A DNA stretch of 64,000 nucleotides from CBDHCC01 sp965261015 (GCA_965261015.1 CBDHCC010000001.1:620001-684000); one strand, 5' to 3'. Shown: positions 15,792 to 24,950, counted from the stretch's first letter. Notes: generated by a model not told the origin, from the sequence alone. Numbers and translations are program-made.

Positions 15792-17096
15792 GTGACCGAG
15801 ATCAGCCTTCCCGCCGGCAGCGGCTCCGCGATGGATCGGCGCATCGAGCGGCCCGGCGCGGCGCGGCGCAAGCGGCTCCTGCGCGCGGCGGCGGTGCTGG
15901 TCCTTCTGATCGTGGCGGTCGCCGTCTATGTCGTCCTGCCGAGCGCCCATTCGCTCGCGGTCGATGGCGACGCGATCCGCACGGGCGAGGTCGTCCGCGC
16001 GCCCTTTCAGGATTACGTCCCGCTGCGCGCGGAGGCCGCGCCGGCCCGCACCGTGATCGTGACCACGGTGTCGGGCGGGCAGGTGGCCGATCTGATCGCC
16101 TCCGACGGCGCGCGCGTCGGGTCCGGCCAGCCGCTGGCCCAGCTCACCAATCCGGCGCTGGAACTCGACGTCGCCTCGCGCTCCGCCGACATCGCGGGCC
16201 AGCTGAGCGCGATCAGCGGCCAGCGGCTGTCCGTCCAGCGCAACCGCTTCGATGCCGAGCGCGAAGTCGCCGACGCCACCAACGCGCTTAGCCAGGCACA
16301 GGAGGAGCTGCGAAAGAAGCAGTTCCTGCTGGGCAAGGGCATCGTCAACCCGGCCGCCGTCCAGCCCGTCCTGGACGAGGTCGCCTATCGGCGGCGGCGC
16401 GTCGCCGCGCTGACGGCCGGGGCCAGTGCGGAGGGCGCGACGCTCGCCGACCAGTCCGCGCGCATCGGCGACACCGCCGCGCAGCTGCGCGAGAGCCTGG
16501 CGATGGTGCGTGGCAGCCTGTCCGGCCTGACCGTCCGCGCGCCCGTGGCGGGGCTGCTCACCGGCTTCGCGCTCCAGCCCGGCCAGATGCTGAAGCCTGG
16601 CGATCCGGTGGGGCAGATCGATTCGGCCGACGACTGGAAACTGACGGCGGACGTGGACCAGTTCTACCTGCCGCGCGTGGCGGTCGGCCAGCGCGCGCTC
16701 GTGACGCTCGACGGCGGCACCGTGAAGGCGCACGTCGCCAAGGTCCTGCCGCAGGTGACGGACGGGCGCTTCCGCGTCGAGCTCGCCTTTGACGGCCCCT
16801 CGCCCGCCGGGCTCAATCGGGGGCAGAGCGTCGATGTGCGCCTGATCCTGGGCGCGGACCGGCCGGCCGTCGTGGCCCCCGCGGGCGGCTGGCTCGACGC
16901 CGGCGGCTCCACCGCCTTCGTGCTGGAGGGGGGCGGCGACCGCGCCGTGCGCCGGGCCATCACCACCGGCCGGCGCAACCCCGACCAGGTCGAGGTCACC
17001 TCTGGCCTGACGCCCGGCGATCGCATCGTGACCACCGGCCTAGGCCCCTACGCCCCCTACCAAACCCTCATCATCCGCAAGGAGTCCGCCCGATGA
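15792..17096 (+). CDS. HlyD-family efflux periplasmic adaptor (RND/MacA-like)
   Basis: 434 residues from GTG. A cytoplasmic basic N-terminus (~1-32), one membrane helix (LLRAAAVLVLLIVAVAVYVVL, ~30-50), then periplasmic lipoyl half-motif, a coiled-coil region (~125-240, rich in Ala/Gln/Arg, e.g. ALSQAQEELRKKQFLLGKGIV), second lipoyl half (VRAPVAGLLTGFALQPGQML) and a beta-barrel with membrane-proximal domain (GLTPGDRIVTTGLGPYAPYQ). It bridges the inner-membrane ABC permease to an outer-membrane factor; no TolC-like gene is in the window. Its stop overlaps the ATPase start (ATGA). The substrate is unknown; signal-dependent control by the divergent two-component system is likely. Confidence 0.87.
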   Translation: MTEISLPAGSGSAMDRRIERPGAARRKRLLRAAAVLVLLIVAVAVYVVLPSAHSLAVDGDAIRTGEVVRAPFQDYVPLRAEAAPARTVIVTTVSGGQVADLIASDGARVGSGQPLAQLTNPALELDVASRSADIAGQLSAISGQRLSVQRNRFDAEREVADATNALSQAQEELRKKQFLLGKGIVNPAAVQPVLDEVAYRRRRVAALTAGASAEGATLADQSARIGDTAAQLRESLAMVRGSLSGLTVRAPVAGLLTGFALQPGQMLKPGDPVGQIDSADDWKLTADVDQFYLPRVAVGQRALVTLDGGTVKAHVAKVLPQVTDGRFRVELAFDGPSPAGLNRGQSVDVRLILGADRPAVVAPAGGWLDAGGSTAFVLEGGGDRAVRRAITTGRRNPDQVEVTSGLTPGDRIVTTGLGPYAPYQTLIIRKESAR

Positions 17097-17773
17097 TCGC
17101 ACTCGAGGACGTCAGCCGCCTCTACCGCTCCGACGAGGTCGAGACGACCGCGCTCACCGGCATCGACCTCGCCGTCGAGCGCGGCGAGTTCGTGGCCGTC
17201 ATGGGGCCGTCCGGCTGTGGCAAGTCGACGCTGCTCAACATGCTCGGCACGATCGACCGGCCGTCGTCCGGCCGCTATCTGTTCGACGGCGACGACATCG
17301 CGGCCGCGCCCGAGGCGGAGCTGGCGCGTCTGAGGCGCGACCGGCTGGGCTTCGTCTTCCAGAGCTTCAACCTGATCGACGAACTCACCATCGGCGAGAA
17401 TGTGGCGCTCGGCCTCGCCTACCGCGCGCTGCCCGCGCGCGAGAAGCGGGAGCGGGTGGCGGCCGCGATGGACCGGGTCGGCATCGCGCACCGCCGCGAC
17501 CACCATCCGCACCAGCTGTCGGGCGGGCAACAGCAGCGCGCGGCGATCGCGCGCGCGGTGGTGGGCCGGCCGGAGCTGATCCTGGCGGACGAGCCCACCG
17601 GCAATCTGGACACGGAGAACGGGGCGCAGGTGATGGCGATCCTGTCGGAGCTGAACGCCGACGGCACCACCATCGTCATGGTCACCCATTCGCCCGCCCA
17701 CGCCGACATCGCCAAGCGCACGGTGCGGATGCTCGACGGCCGCATCCTCGCCTCCGCCCGCCGCGCCGCCTGA
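17093..17773 (+). CDS. ABC transporter ATP-binding protein (MacB/LolD type)
   Basis: 226 residues. Walker A GPSGCGKST (~residues 40-48), Q-loop FVFQSFNLIDELT, signature LSGGQQQRAAIARAV, Walker B LILADEPTGNLD and H-loop VTHSPAHA are all intact, so it should hydrolyse ATP. The subfamily powers mechanotransmission exporters working with HlyD adaptors and FtsX-type permeases. Encoded between these two partners with a 4-bp overlap upstream and a 13-bp gap downstream. Confidence 0.92.
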   Translation: MIALEDVSRLYRSDEVETTALTGIDLAVERGEFVAVMGPSGCGKSTLLNMLGTIDRPSSGRYLFDGDDIAAAPEAELARLRRDRLGFVFQSFNLIDELTIGENVALGLAYRALPAREKRERVAAAMDRVGIAHRRDHHPHQLSGGQQQRAAIARAVVGRPELILADEPTGNLDTENGAQVMAILSELNADGTTIVMVTHSPAHADIAKRTVRMLDGRILASARRAA

Positions 17774-17786
17774 GGAGTCCGCACCC

Positions 17787-20222
17787 ATGCCCGTCTCCGC
17801 GCTCACCACCCTCTACCGCTCGCTCACCCGTCACCGGCTGTTCGCGGCGCTGAACATTGGCGGGCTGGCGCTCGGCATCGCGGTGTTCCTGGTGCTGTTC
17901 CTGTTCGTGCGGTTCGAGGAGGGGTTCGACCGGGTGCTGCCCGGCTCCGACCGGCTGTGGGTGGTCGAGGAGCGCTACACCCTGCCGGGCCTTCCCACCG
18001 ACCCCAACCCCTACACGATGGGCGGCGAGCTGGATCAGCTCCGGGCGGACTTTCCCGACCTGGAGGGCACGCGCTTCAACCGGTATTCGGCCATCGTGCG
18101 GCTGGGGGCGGAGGCGACCACCGAGGATTTCGGCCTGGTCGACGCCAACTTCTTCGACCTGTTCCGCTTCCCCGTCGCCGCGGGCGATCCGACGGCGACG
18201 CTCGCCGATCCCGACGGCCTGGTCATCACGCAAAAGGCGGCGACGAAGTATTTCGGGGCGCAATCGCCGATCGGGCGCGGACTGACGCTGGTGGTGGACG
18301 GCAAGACCTATCCCTATCGCGTGGGCGCGGTGCTCAAGGACATGCCGGACAACGTGACCTACAAGTCGGAGCTGTTCGCGCGGCTGGTCCGCGATCGGTT
18401 CGCCGGCGACAATTTCGATCATTGGGGCAGCACGTCGCTGTTCACGGTCCTGCGCTTTCCCGACGCGGCGGCGGCCAAGGCCTTCGAGGCGCGGCTGCCC
18501 GCCTTCCTGGAACGCCGCGCGGGCACCGAGGACAATTTCGGCAGTCCGGTGGCCAAGACCTTTTCCCAGTCGCTGCGGCCGCTGTCGGGCATCCACCTCT
18601 ACACACCGGCCGAACGCGCGATCGTGACGACCTTGGGCGTGGTCGGGCTGCTGACGCTGCTGATCGCGGTCGTCAACTACGTCAATCTGGCGACCGCGCG
18701 CGCCAGCCTGCGGGCGCGCGAAGTGGCGCTGCGAAAGGTGCTGGGCGGCACCCGCCGGGCGCTGATCGGGCAGTTCATGGGCGAAGCGGTCGCGACCGTG
18801 GCGCTCGCCGCGCTGATCGGCCTGGCGCTCGCCGAGCTGGCGCTGCCCTTCGTCAACACGCTGGGCGGCACCACATTGGCCATCCGCTATCTGGGAGCGG
18901 ACGGCATCCTGCTGCCGCTGGCGGCCCTGGTGCTCGCCGTCGGCCTGGTGGCCGGCCTCTACCCCGCCATCGTGCTCTCCCGCTTCCGTCCCGCCGCCGT
19001 GCTCGCCTCCGCGCGCGCGCCGGGCGGCGGGCGCGCGGGCACGCGGCTGCGCGCGGCGCTGGTGGTGGCGCAGTTCGCCATCGCCATCGCCTTTGCCATC
19101 GGCACGTCGGTGATGATCGCCCAGACCGCGCACGTCCGCGCCGCCGATCTGGGCTTTCGGCGCGACGGCCTGATCCTGGTCCAGTCCTTTGCCGACGGGT
19201 CGCTGGCACCCGAGCAGAAGGCGGAGCTGCTGGCGCGCTTCGCCGCCCTGCCCGGCGTCAGCGCGGTGACGCAGGCGAACAACGCTCCGGGCCTTCAGAA
19301 CACCACGAACTTTTCCACGATGAGCCGTCCGGGCCAGCCGGGCACACAGCCGTCCGTGATGTGGGTCACCACCGGCCTCGGCTATTTCGAGACGTATGGC
19401 GCGCGGCTGCTGGCCGGACGATTGTTCGACCGCGCGCACCCGGCGGACGACAGGGCCGCCGTGAAGAAGGAGGATCGGGCCGCAGCCGGTGCCAACATCG
19501 TCATCAACACCGCCGCCGTGCGCGAACTGGGCTTCGCCAGCCCGGCCGCCGCCGTCGGCCAAGCCATCCGGGAAGACTCCCGGACGCTCACCGTCATCGG
19601 GGTCGTGAACGACGTGCGCTTCAAGGGGCCGCGCGATCCGGTGCCGGCGACCGTCTATTTCCTGAACTCCGGCCCGATCACCGACGCCTTCGCCGCCGTG
19701 CGCCATGGCGGCGGCGCGACGACGGCGATGACCGACCGGCTGGAGGCGACCTGGCGGCGCGTGGCACCCGGCGTGCCGTTCAAGGCGACCACCGCCGAGA
19801 ACAACCTGGAGGAGCAGTATTACAAAGAGGACGAACAGCGCTCGCGCCTGTTCACGCTGGGCGCGGTGCTGGCGGTCGCGATCGGCTGTATCGGGCTTTA
19901 CGGCCTCGCCGCCTTCGACACGGCGCGCCGGGTGAAGGAGATCGGCATCCGCAAGACCTTGGGCGCGTCGACCGCCGACATCCTGAAACTGCTGCTGGGC
20001 CAGTTCCTGCGGCCGGTGATCGTCGCCAACCTGATCGCCTGGCCCATCGCCTTCTTCGCCATGCGGAGCTGGCTGACGGGGTTCGACGACCGCATCGCGC
20101 TGTCGCCGGTCTTCTTCGCGACGGCGACGCTGGTCGCCCTTCTGATCGCGGTGGCGACGATCTTCGGCCAGGCTTGGCGCGTCTCCCGCGCGGAACCGGC
20201 CCGCGCACTCCGCCACGAGTGA
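17787..20222 (+). CDS. ABC transporter permease, FtsX/MacB family, double-domain
   Basis: 811 residues, ATG with GAGGAG 9 bases upstream. Architecture is duplicated: a first MacB periplasmic core domain and FtsX triad (TM near residues 20-40; three helices ~280-420 with VALRKVLGGTRRALIGQF), then a second core (~450-690) and closing helices with IGIRKTLGASTADILKLLLGQF and FIG-type coupling segments. The two RKxLG coupling motifs are the contact points for the ATPase. Such permeases export lipoproteins, peptides or signals through a trans-envelope complex without classic substrate translocation. Third gene of the exporter operon; nothing else follows on this transcript until yebC. Confidence 0.88.
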   Translation: MPVSALTTLYRSLTRHRLFAALNIGGLALGIAVFLVLFLFVRFEEGFDRVLPGSDRLWVVEERYTLPGLPTDPNPYTMGGELDQLRADFPDLEGTRFNRYSAIVRLGAEATTEDFGLVDANFFDLFRFPVAAGDPTATLADPDGLVITQKAATKYFGAQSPIGRGLTLVVDGKTYPYRVGAVLKDMPDNVTYKSELFARLVRDRFAGDNFDHWGSTSLFTVLRFPDAAAAKAFEARLPAFLERRAGTEDNFGSPVAKTFSQSLRPLSGIHLYTPAERAIVTTLGVVGLLTLLIAVVNYVNLATARASLRAREVALRKVLGGTRRALIGQFMGEAVATVALAALIGLALAELALPFVNTLGGTTLAIRYLGADGILLPLAALVLAVGLVAGLYPAIVLSRFRPAAVLASARAPGGGRAGTRLRAALVVAQFAIAIAFAIGTSVMIAQTAHVRAADLGFRRDGLILVQSFADGSLAPEQKAELLARFAALPGVSAVTQANNAPGLQNTTNFSTMSRPGQPGTQPSVMWVTTGLGYFETYGARLLAGRLFDRAHPADDRAAVKKEDRAAAGANIVINTAAVRELGFASPAAAVGQAIREDSRTLTVIGVVNDVRFKGPRDPVPATVYFLNSGPITDAFAAVRHGGGATTAMTDRLEATWRRVAPGVPFKATTAENNLEEQYYKEDEQRSRLFTLGAVLAVAIGCIGLYGLAAFDTARRVKEIGIRKTLGASTADILKLLLGQFLRPVIVANLIAWPIAFFAMRSWLTGFDDRIALSPVFFATATLVALLIAVATIFGQAWRVSRAEPARALRHE

Positions 20223-20349
20223 GGTCGAGGCGCGCGCAATCCTCGCCGCCCGCCCGTGACACGCCCGGGATCGGCGGGTGTGAGTTGAACCCCCAGCGCC
20301 CCCGACGTAGAGCGAACCGTCCCCGCCCCATTTAGCCAGACGGACCCCC

Positions 20350-21096
20350 ATGGCCGGCCATTCCAAGTTCAAGAACATCATGCATCGCAAGGGCGCGCAG
20401 GATAAGAAGCGCTCGGCGATGTTCTCCAAGCTCAGCCGAGAGGTGACGGTCGCGGCCAAGATGGGCCTGCCCGACCCCGACATGAACCCGCGCCTGCGGC
20501 TCGCCGTCAACGCCGCCAAGGCGCAGTCGATGCCCAAGGACAACATCCAGCGCGCGATCGACAAGGCGACGATGGGCGACGGCGACGAATATGAGGAGAT
20601 CCGGTACGAGGGCTATGGCCCAGGCGGCGTCGCGCTGATCGTCGAGGCGTTGACCGACAATCGCAACCGCACGGCCACCAACGTGCGGACGATCTTCTCC
20701 AAGAATGGCGGCAATCTGGGCGCGTCGGGGTCGGTCGCCCACGGCTTCGACCGGCTGGGCCTGATCGTCTATCCGACCGCGGGCCACACGGAGGAGCAGG
20801 TGCTCGAAGCCGCGCTGGACGCGGGCGCGGACGACATCCGGTCGAACGAGGACGAGCACGAGGTCTGGACGGCGCCCGACGACCTGCACACCGTCGCCAC
20901 CGCGCTGGAGGGCGCGCTGGGCGAGGCGGAGACGGTGAAGCTCGCCTGGCGACCGCAGGTGCCGATGGACGTGGGCACCGACACGGCGGAGACGCTCTAC
21001 AAGCTGGTCGACGCGCTGGACGATGACGACGACGTGCAGACCGTCTGGGGCAATTACGAGTTCACGGACGAGGCGCTGGCGCTGATCGACGCGTGA
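20350..21096 (+). CDS. yebC: YebC/PmpR family protein
   Basis: 248 residues with the family N-terminus MAGHSKFKNIMHRKGAQDKKRSA and the three-domain arrangement of YebC (AGHSKW-like helical domain, then MGDGDEYEEIRYEGYGPGGVALIVEALTDN, then acidic C-terminal domain). Long annotated as a DNA-binding regulator, with newer work on relatives supporting a translation role at difficult motifs; either may apply. In alphaproteobacteria it commonly precedes ruvC, as here (ruvC begins within 35 bp). The start is fixed by the conserved MAGHS. Confidence 0.95.
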   Translation: MAGHSKFKNIMHRKGAQDKKRSAMFSKLSREVTVAAKMGLPDPDMNPRLRLAVNAAKAQSMPKDNIQRAIDKATMGDGDEYEEIRYEGYGPGGVALIVEALTDNRNRTATNVRTIFSKNGGNLGASGSVAHGFDRLGLIVYPTAGHTEEQVLEAALDAGADDIRSNEDEHEVWTAPDDLHTVATALEGALGEAETVKLAWRPQVPMDVGTDTAETLYKLVDALDDDDDVQTVWGNYEFTDEALALIDA

Positions 21097-21130
21097 TCGT
21101 GCCCGGATGATCGTGCCCACGATCGTGCCC

Positions 21131-21625
21131 ATGGTCGTTCTGGGCCTGGACCCCGGCCTGGGCACGACGGGCTGGGGCGCGGTGCGGGCCGACGGCAATC
21201 GGCTGACCCACCTGGGCAACGGCCTGCTGAGGACGGACGCGGGCGAGACCCTGGGCGCGCGGCTGGCGCATCTCGACAGCCAGTTGGCGGCCGTCCTGGC
21301 CGACCACGCGCCGACGGCGGGCGCGGTGGAGGAGGTGTTCGTCAACGCCAACCCGCGCTCCACCCTGAAGCTGGGCCAGGCGCGCGGGGTGTGCGTGCTG
21401 GCGCTCGCCCGCGCCGGCCTGGCGGTGGGCGAGTACGCGCCGACGCTGGTGAAGAAGGCGGTGGTCGGCACCGGCCGGGCCGACAAGGCCCAGATCCGCG
21501 CCATGGTCGAGCGCCTGCTGCCGCGCGTGGCGATCGCGGGCGAGGACGCCGCCGACGCGCTGGCGGTGGCGATCACCCACGCGCACCACCTCGGCACCCG
21601 CGCCCGCATCGGCGCGGCCGGGTGA
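21131..21625 (+). CDS. ruvC: Crossover junction endodeoxyribonuclease RuvC
   Basis: 164 residues from ATG 21131 (MVVLGLDPGLGTTGWG). An upstream in-frame ATG at 21107 adds eight residues encoded by direct repeats and is less likely. Catalytic acidic residues are present: Asp7 in LDPGLG, Glu in VEEVFVN, and the Asp pair in EDAADALAVAITHAH. RuvC resolves Holliday junctions together with RuvAB. Here ruvA follows only after an MFS gene and ruvB only 6 kb further, unlike the usual compact ruvCAB operon. Confidence 0.95.
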   Translation: MVVLGLDPGLGTTGWGAVRADGNRLTHLGNGLLRTDAGETLGARLAHLDSQLAAVLADHAPTAGAVEEVFVNANPRSTLKLGQARGVCVLALARAGLAVGEYAPTLVKKAVVGTGRADKAQIRAMVERLLPRVAIAGEDAADALAVAITHAHHLGTRARIGAAG

Positions 21626-21642
21626 GCGCTTGCCCTATGATC

Positions 21643-21733
21643 CGTCATCCCCGCGCACGCGGGGATCCCGTCTCCGCGGGGGCGAAGCCGAGCGGTCGGA
21701 GGGCTCCGGGCCCGGATCCCCGCATGCCCGCGG
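21643..21733. repeat. Inverted-repeat element, family A (copy 1)
   Basis: Left arm GTCATCCCCGCGCACGCGGG and a degenerate right arm around CCCGGATCCCCGCATGCCCG enclose a ~45-bp core. The same arms occur at 23591-23731 and 36749-36845. It separates ruvC from the MFS gene. The arms are self-complementary and could fold in RNA. Confidence 0.7.
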
Positions 21734-21752
21734 ACGGCGGGGCGTGCAGGAG

Positions 21753-22979
21753 GTGAGCGCCGATTCCACCCACACCCCCGCCCACACTCACGCGCGGCGC
21801 TTCGCCATGCTGGTCGTGCTGACCTACGCCATCAGCTTCGGCATCGTGGCCCCCGTGCTGCCCGACCTGATCCGCCAGCTGGCCGACGTGGACGTCGCGC
21901 GCGCGGCCCTGATCGGCGGGCTGATGACGTCGGTCTATGGCCTGGCCCAGTTCCTGCTGTCGCCGCTGGTCGGAGCACTCGGCGACCGCTTCGGGCGGCG
22001 GCCGGTGATCCTGACCGTGCTGGTGGCGCTGGTGGTCGACAGCGGGCTGCTGGCGCTGGCCCCCACCGTCGCCTGGCTGTTCGTCGGACGCTTCGTGGCC
22101 GGCGGGCTGGGCGCGGTGTTCGCGCCGGCCCAGGCGCTGGTGGCCGACGTGACCCCGCCCGACGAGCGCGCGAGCGCGTTCGGCACGCTGGGCGCGGCGT
22201 TCGGGGTGGGCTTCGTGGTCGGCCCGGCGATCGGCGGGCTGCTGGCGGGCTTCGGCCTGCGCGCGCCGTTCCTGGCCGCGGCCGCCTTGTCGATCCTGGT
22301 GCTCGCCTACGGCCTGGTGGCGCTGAGGGAGACGTTGCCGCCCGAGCGCCGCCGGCCGCTCGACTGGCGCCGGGCCAATCCGGTCGGCGCCTTTGCGGCG
22401 CTTCGCACCCAGCCCGCGATCGTGCCGGTCGCGGCCGCGATCTTCCTGTGGTTGCTGGCGGTGAACCTCTACCCCGCGCTCTGGTCCTTCCACGCGATCG
22501 AGCGGTTCGGCTGGAGCCCCACGCTGCTGGGCGTGTCGTTCAGCCTGGTCGGCCTGTCGCTCGCGCTGGCGCAGGCGTTCGCGATCCGGCCGCTGACGGC
22601 GCGCTTCGGGACGCGCGGCACGGTGCGGATCGGGCTGGCCTGGGCGGCGGCGGTCTTCACGATCAACGCGATCAACCCGATCGGCTGGCTGGCGCTGGTG
22701 TTCGCGGCGCTCGTCGGTATTCAGGGCGTCGTGCAGCCCTCGCTCTCCTCCCTCCTGTCGGCCCGCGTGCCCGACGACCGGCAGGGCGAGATCCTGGGGC
22801 TGGGGTCCAGCCTGGCCGCGCTCGCCATCCTGCTCGCCCCGCTCCTCTACAATCCGGCGTTCGAGTGGCTGATCGGGCCGGACAGCCCCGCCTACCTGCC
22901 CGGCGGCCCGTTTCTGATCGCGGCCGCCCTGTCCGTCGCCTGCGCGGCGCTGGTCGGGCGGATGGGGGAGACGGGATGA
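21753..22979 (+). CDS. MFS transporter, TetA-like (TCR/Tet family)
   Basis: 408 residues from GTG 21753, preceded by AGGAGG overlapping the start region; GTG 21744 is a possible alternative. Twelve hydrophobic helices. Motif A GALGDRFGRRPVIL between helices 2 and 3 and the motif-C-like GAAFGVGFVVGPAIGGLLAGFG in helix 5 mark a drug/H+ antiporter of the 12-TM class. Resembles TetA in layout (APVLPDLIRQL at helix 1), but the substrate cannot be told; tetracycline resistance should not be assumed. Its stop region overlaps the ruvA start by four bases, so the transporter is inserted within the ruv operon and translationally coupled to ruvA. Confidence 0.86.
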   Translation: MSADSTHTPAHTHARRFAMLVVLTYAISFGIVAPVLPDLIRQLADVDVARAALIGGLMTSVYGLAQFLLSPLVGALGDRFGRRPVILTVLVALVVDSGLLALAPTVAWLFVGRFVAGGLGAVFAPAQALVADVTPPDERASAFGTLGAAFGVGFVVGPAIGGLLAGFGLRAPFLAAAALSILVLAYGLVALRETLPPERRRPLDWRRANPVGAFAALRTQPAIVPVAAAIFLWLLAVNLYPALWSFHAIERFGWSPTLLGVSFSLVGLSLALAQAFAIRPLTARFGTRGTVRIGLAWAAAVFTINAINPIGWLALVFAALVGIQGVVQPSLSSLLSARVPDDRQGEILGLGSSLAALAILLAPLLYNPAFEWLIGPDSPAYLPGGPFLIAAALSVACAALVGRMGETG

Positions 22980-23569
22980 TCGCGCGGCTGACCGGCCGGC
23001 TGGCCTCGATGGCCGAAGCGCACGCGGTGATCGACGTGGGCGGCGTCGGCTATCTGGTCGAAGCGTCGGCGCGCACCCTGGACGCGATGGGCGCGGTGGG
23101 CGCGGCCGTGACGGTCCACACGGAGCTGCTGGTGGGCGAGGGGTTCCAGCGGCTGGTGGGCTTCGCCTCGGCCGCGGAGCGCGACTGGTTCCGCCGGCTG
23201 GTCGGGTTGCAGGGCGTGGGCGCCAAGGTGGCGCTGGCGATCCTGTCGACGCTGGAACCCGACGCGCTCGCCCGCGCGCTGGCCGACGGCAACACGGCGG
23301 CGATCGGTCGGGCGACGGGCGTGGGGCCGAAGCTCGCCGCGCGCGTGGTGAACGAACTCAAGGACAAGGTCGGCGCGATCGGGGTGGCCGGCGTGCGCGC
23401 GCCCGCCGGCGGAACGAGCGACGCCGACGCGGTCAGCGCGCTCGTCAATCTGGGCTTTCGCCCGGGCGACGCGGCGGCGGCGGTCGCGAGCGCGCGCGAG
23501 GAACTGGGCGCGGGCGCGGACCTGGACCCCCTGGTCCGCGCGGCCCTGAAGCGGGCGTCGCGGGCGTGA
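22976..23569 (+). CDS. ruvA: Holliday junction branch migration protein RuvA
   Basis: 197 residues. N-terminal OB domain (MIARLTGRLA...VIDVGGVGYLVEAS), two helix-hairpin-helix motifs (VGLQGVGAKVALAIL and IGRATGVGPKLAARVVNELKDKV) and the C-terminal UBA-like domain (SDADAVSALVNLGFRPGDAAAAV) that regulates RuvB. It tetramerises on Holliday junctions. ATG overlaps the MFS stop (ATGA). ruvB lies 6.2 kb downstream on the same strand after unrelated genes on the other strand, so ruvA and ruvB are not co-transcribed here. Confidence 0.95.
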   Translation: MIARLTGRLASMAEAHAVIDVGGVGYLVEASARTLDAMGAVGAAVTVHTELLVGEGFQRLVGFASAAERDWFRRLVGLQGVGAKVALAILSTLEPDALARALADGNTAAIGRATGVGPKLAARVVNELKDKVGAIGVAGVRAPAGGTSDADAVSALVNLGFRPGDAAAAVASAREELGAGADLDPLVRAALKRASRA

Positions 23570-23896
23570 AGAGGGAGTCCCCTCCCGAACTCGTCATCCC
23601 CGCGCAGGCGGGGATCCAGGATCGGCCCCCGTCGTCCATCGCCTCCGGCCCGCCCGTTCGGCTCCCCCTGTCGGCGGCGCGCGCGTGCGACCTGCGGAGC
23701 CTGGATCCCCGCCTGCGCGGGGATGACGGAGGAGCGTAGGGCGGGGCGGGAAGCGGGCGGCGGGACGAGGAAGCGTGCGGCCGGACGGGGAGCGCGAAGC
23801 GGGACGGGAGAGCGTGGGGCGGGGGGGTGCTCCGCTCACTCGTCCTCCCTACGCAGGCGGAAATGACGGGTACGAAGCTGAAACTGATTCGCGATG
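23570..23896. other. Gene-free interval after ruvA containing a family A palindrome
   Basis: No plausible gene in 327 bp. It holds the family A inverted repeat (23591-23731) followed by ~100 bp of GC-rich, purine-biased sequence of GGGACG/GCGGG words and a degenerate arm fragment (TCGTCCTCCCTACGCAGGCGGAAATGACGG, 23840-23869). No promoter or terminator with a T-tract was seen; the palindrome itself may serve as a transcription end between ruvA and the convergent mscS gene. Confidence 0.6.
23591..23731. repeat. Inverted-repeat element, family A (copy 2)
   Basis: Left arm TCGTCATCCCCGCGCAGGCG with GGGATCCAGGATCG, right arm CTGGATCCCCGCCTGCGCGG with GGATGACGG: near-perfect mirror copies separated by about 80 bp. 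This is the best-preserved pair in the window and defines the family. Each arm is itself a short hairpin (CCCCGCGCAGGCGGGG). Confidence 0.85.
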
Positions 23897-24862
23897 TCAG
23901 GCCGGCGCTCCACCCTCCGCCACGGTCCGCACGTTCACCGTCGGAAAGCCCACGATGTCGTAGGTGGCGGACGCGACCCCGATGTCCGCCTTGTCCAGTT
24001 CGTCCACGATATACCGGCTCATCGCGTCCTTCGTGCCCCGGATGCGGTGGGTCAGCACGATGAAGCGGACCGTCAGTTCCAGCCAGTTGTCCGTGATGCG
24101 GAAGAACACCTTGGGGTCCAGGTCCAGCGGGTCGACGCCGAAGCGGCGTTCCATCTCCGCCTTGAACTCGCCCGCCATCTGGGTCGGGTCGTCGGCGTGG
24201 CGGCGCGCGGCCTCCAGCAGGATCGCCTCCACGCGGTAGCGGTCCGCCTGATAGGTGATCGGCACCACCATCTCTTCCCACAGGAAGGGGAAGTCGCGGG
24301 TGTAGTTGTAGACCGGTTCGGAAAAGACCTTCGAGTTGCTGACGGTCACGATCCGCCCGGTGAACTGGCGCGAGCGCACCCAGATCGCGGGGTCGCTTTC
24401 CTGCACGGCGGGCGGCTGGCCCATTTCCATGATCGTCGTCTGGATGAAGCCCAGGCGCAGCACGTCGCCGCGCACGCCCCCCATCGAGATGCGGTCGCCC
24501 ACGTTGAAGGTCTCGCCCCGCAGGATCACGAAATAGCCGGCGATGGAGGTCACCGGCTGTTGCAGCGCAAAGGCCAGGCCGGCGCTGACCAGCCCCAGCG
24601 CGGTGGCAAGCCGCGTGGGGTCGCTGAACCAGATCGACAGCAGGCCCAGGATCAGGATCACCGCGCCGGCCAGGCTGATCGCCTGGCGCGTCCAGAACTT
24701 CGTCTGGACCGAAGAGCGTTCCGTGTTGCGAAGCGCGACGCCCACCAGCCAGCGCAGCGCGCGGCTGATCAGGACGACCGCGGCGATGAACACCAGCGAC
24801 AGGATCAGCTTGTGCCCGTTCTGCGGGTTCACGCCGACCCAGGTGATCCCGAAAAATTCCAT
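23897..24862 (-). CDS. MscS-family mechanosensitive ion channel
   Basis: 321 residues. Three to four N-terminal helices (~15-33, 60-80, 85-105) lead into the pore-lining helix and the MscS beta domain: LVSAGLAFALQQPVTSIAGYFVILRGETFNVGDRI is the family signature, with GDRI marking the start of the cytoplasmic beta barrel. A C-terminal alpha/beta domain follows (EAILLEAARRHADDP...). The extra insert FTGRIVTVSNSKVFSEPVYNYTRDFPFLWEEM is typical of MscS relatives with a longer vestibule. Acts in the inner membrane to release osmolytes on hypo-osmotic shock. Single gene, divergent from the small HTH gene. Confidence 0.88.
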   Translation of the reverse strand: MEFFGITWVGVNPQNGHKLILSLVFIAAVVLISRALRWLVGVALRNTERSSVQTKFWTRQAISLAGAVILILGLLSIWFSDPTRLATALGLVSAGLAFALQQPVTSIAGYFVILRGETFNVGDRISMGGVRGDVLRLGFIQTTIMEMGQPPAVQESDPAIWVRSRQFTGRIVTVSNSKVFSEPVYNYTRDFPFLWEEMVVPITYQADRYRVEAILLEAARRHADDPTQMAGEFKAEMERRFGVDPLDLDPKVFFRITDNWLELTVRFIVLTHRIRGTKDAMSRYIVDELDKADIGVASATYDIVGFPTVNVRTVAEGGAPA

Positions 24863-24950
24863 GGCGGGGTCCTAGTGAAAGGGGCCGGGCGGGTCGCCCG
24901 CTTCGCACTTTCGCCGCTAAGCGTGCGGGGAGGGAAACGCAACATTCGCT

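Noticed and set aside
17682..20564. A 960-residue open frame on the minus strand opposite the FtsX permease and yebC
   Set aside because: It is antisense to two clear genes, has a His/Arg/Gln-rich composition typical of GC-rich shadow frames, and shows no domain.
21630..21752. N-terminal extension of the MFS transporter by about 41 residues
   Set aside because: The extension translates a family A palindrome and is hydrophilic; the ribosome site and the first membrane helix support the GTG at 21753.
23591..23731. CRISPR-like repetition
   Set aside because: Only one pair of inverted arms, no regularly spaced direct repeats and no cas genes anywhere in the window.
23897..24862. Insertion sequence or transposase near the ruv interruptions
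   Set aside because: All genes in the interruption are complete and none resembles a transposase; only short palindromic repeats are present.
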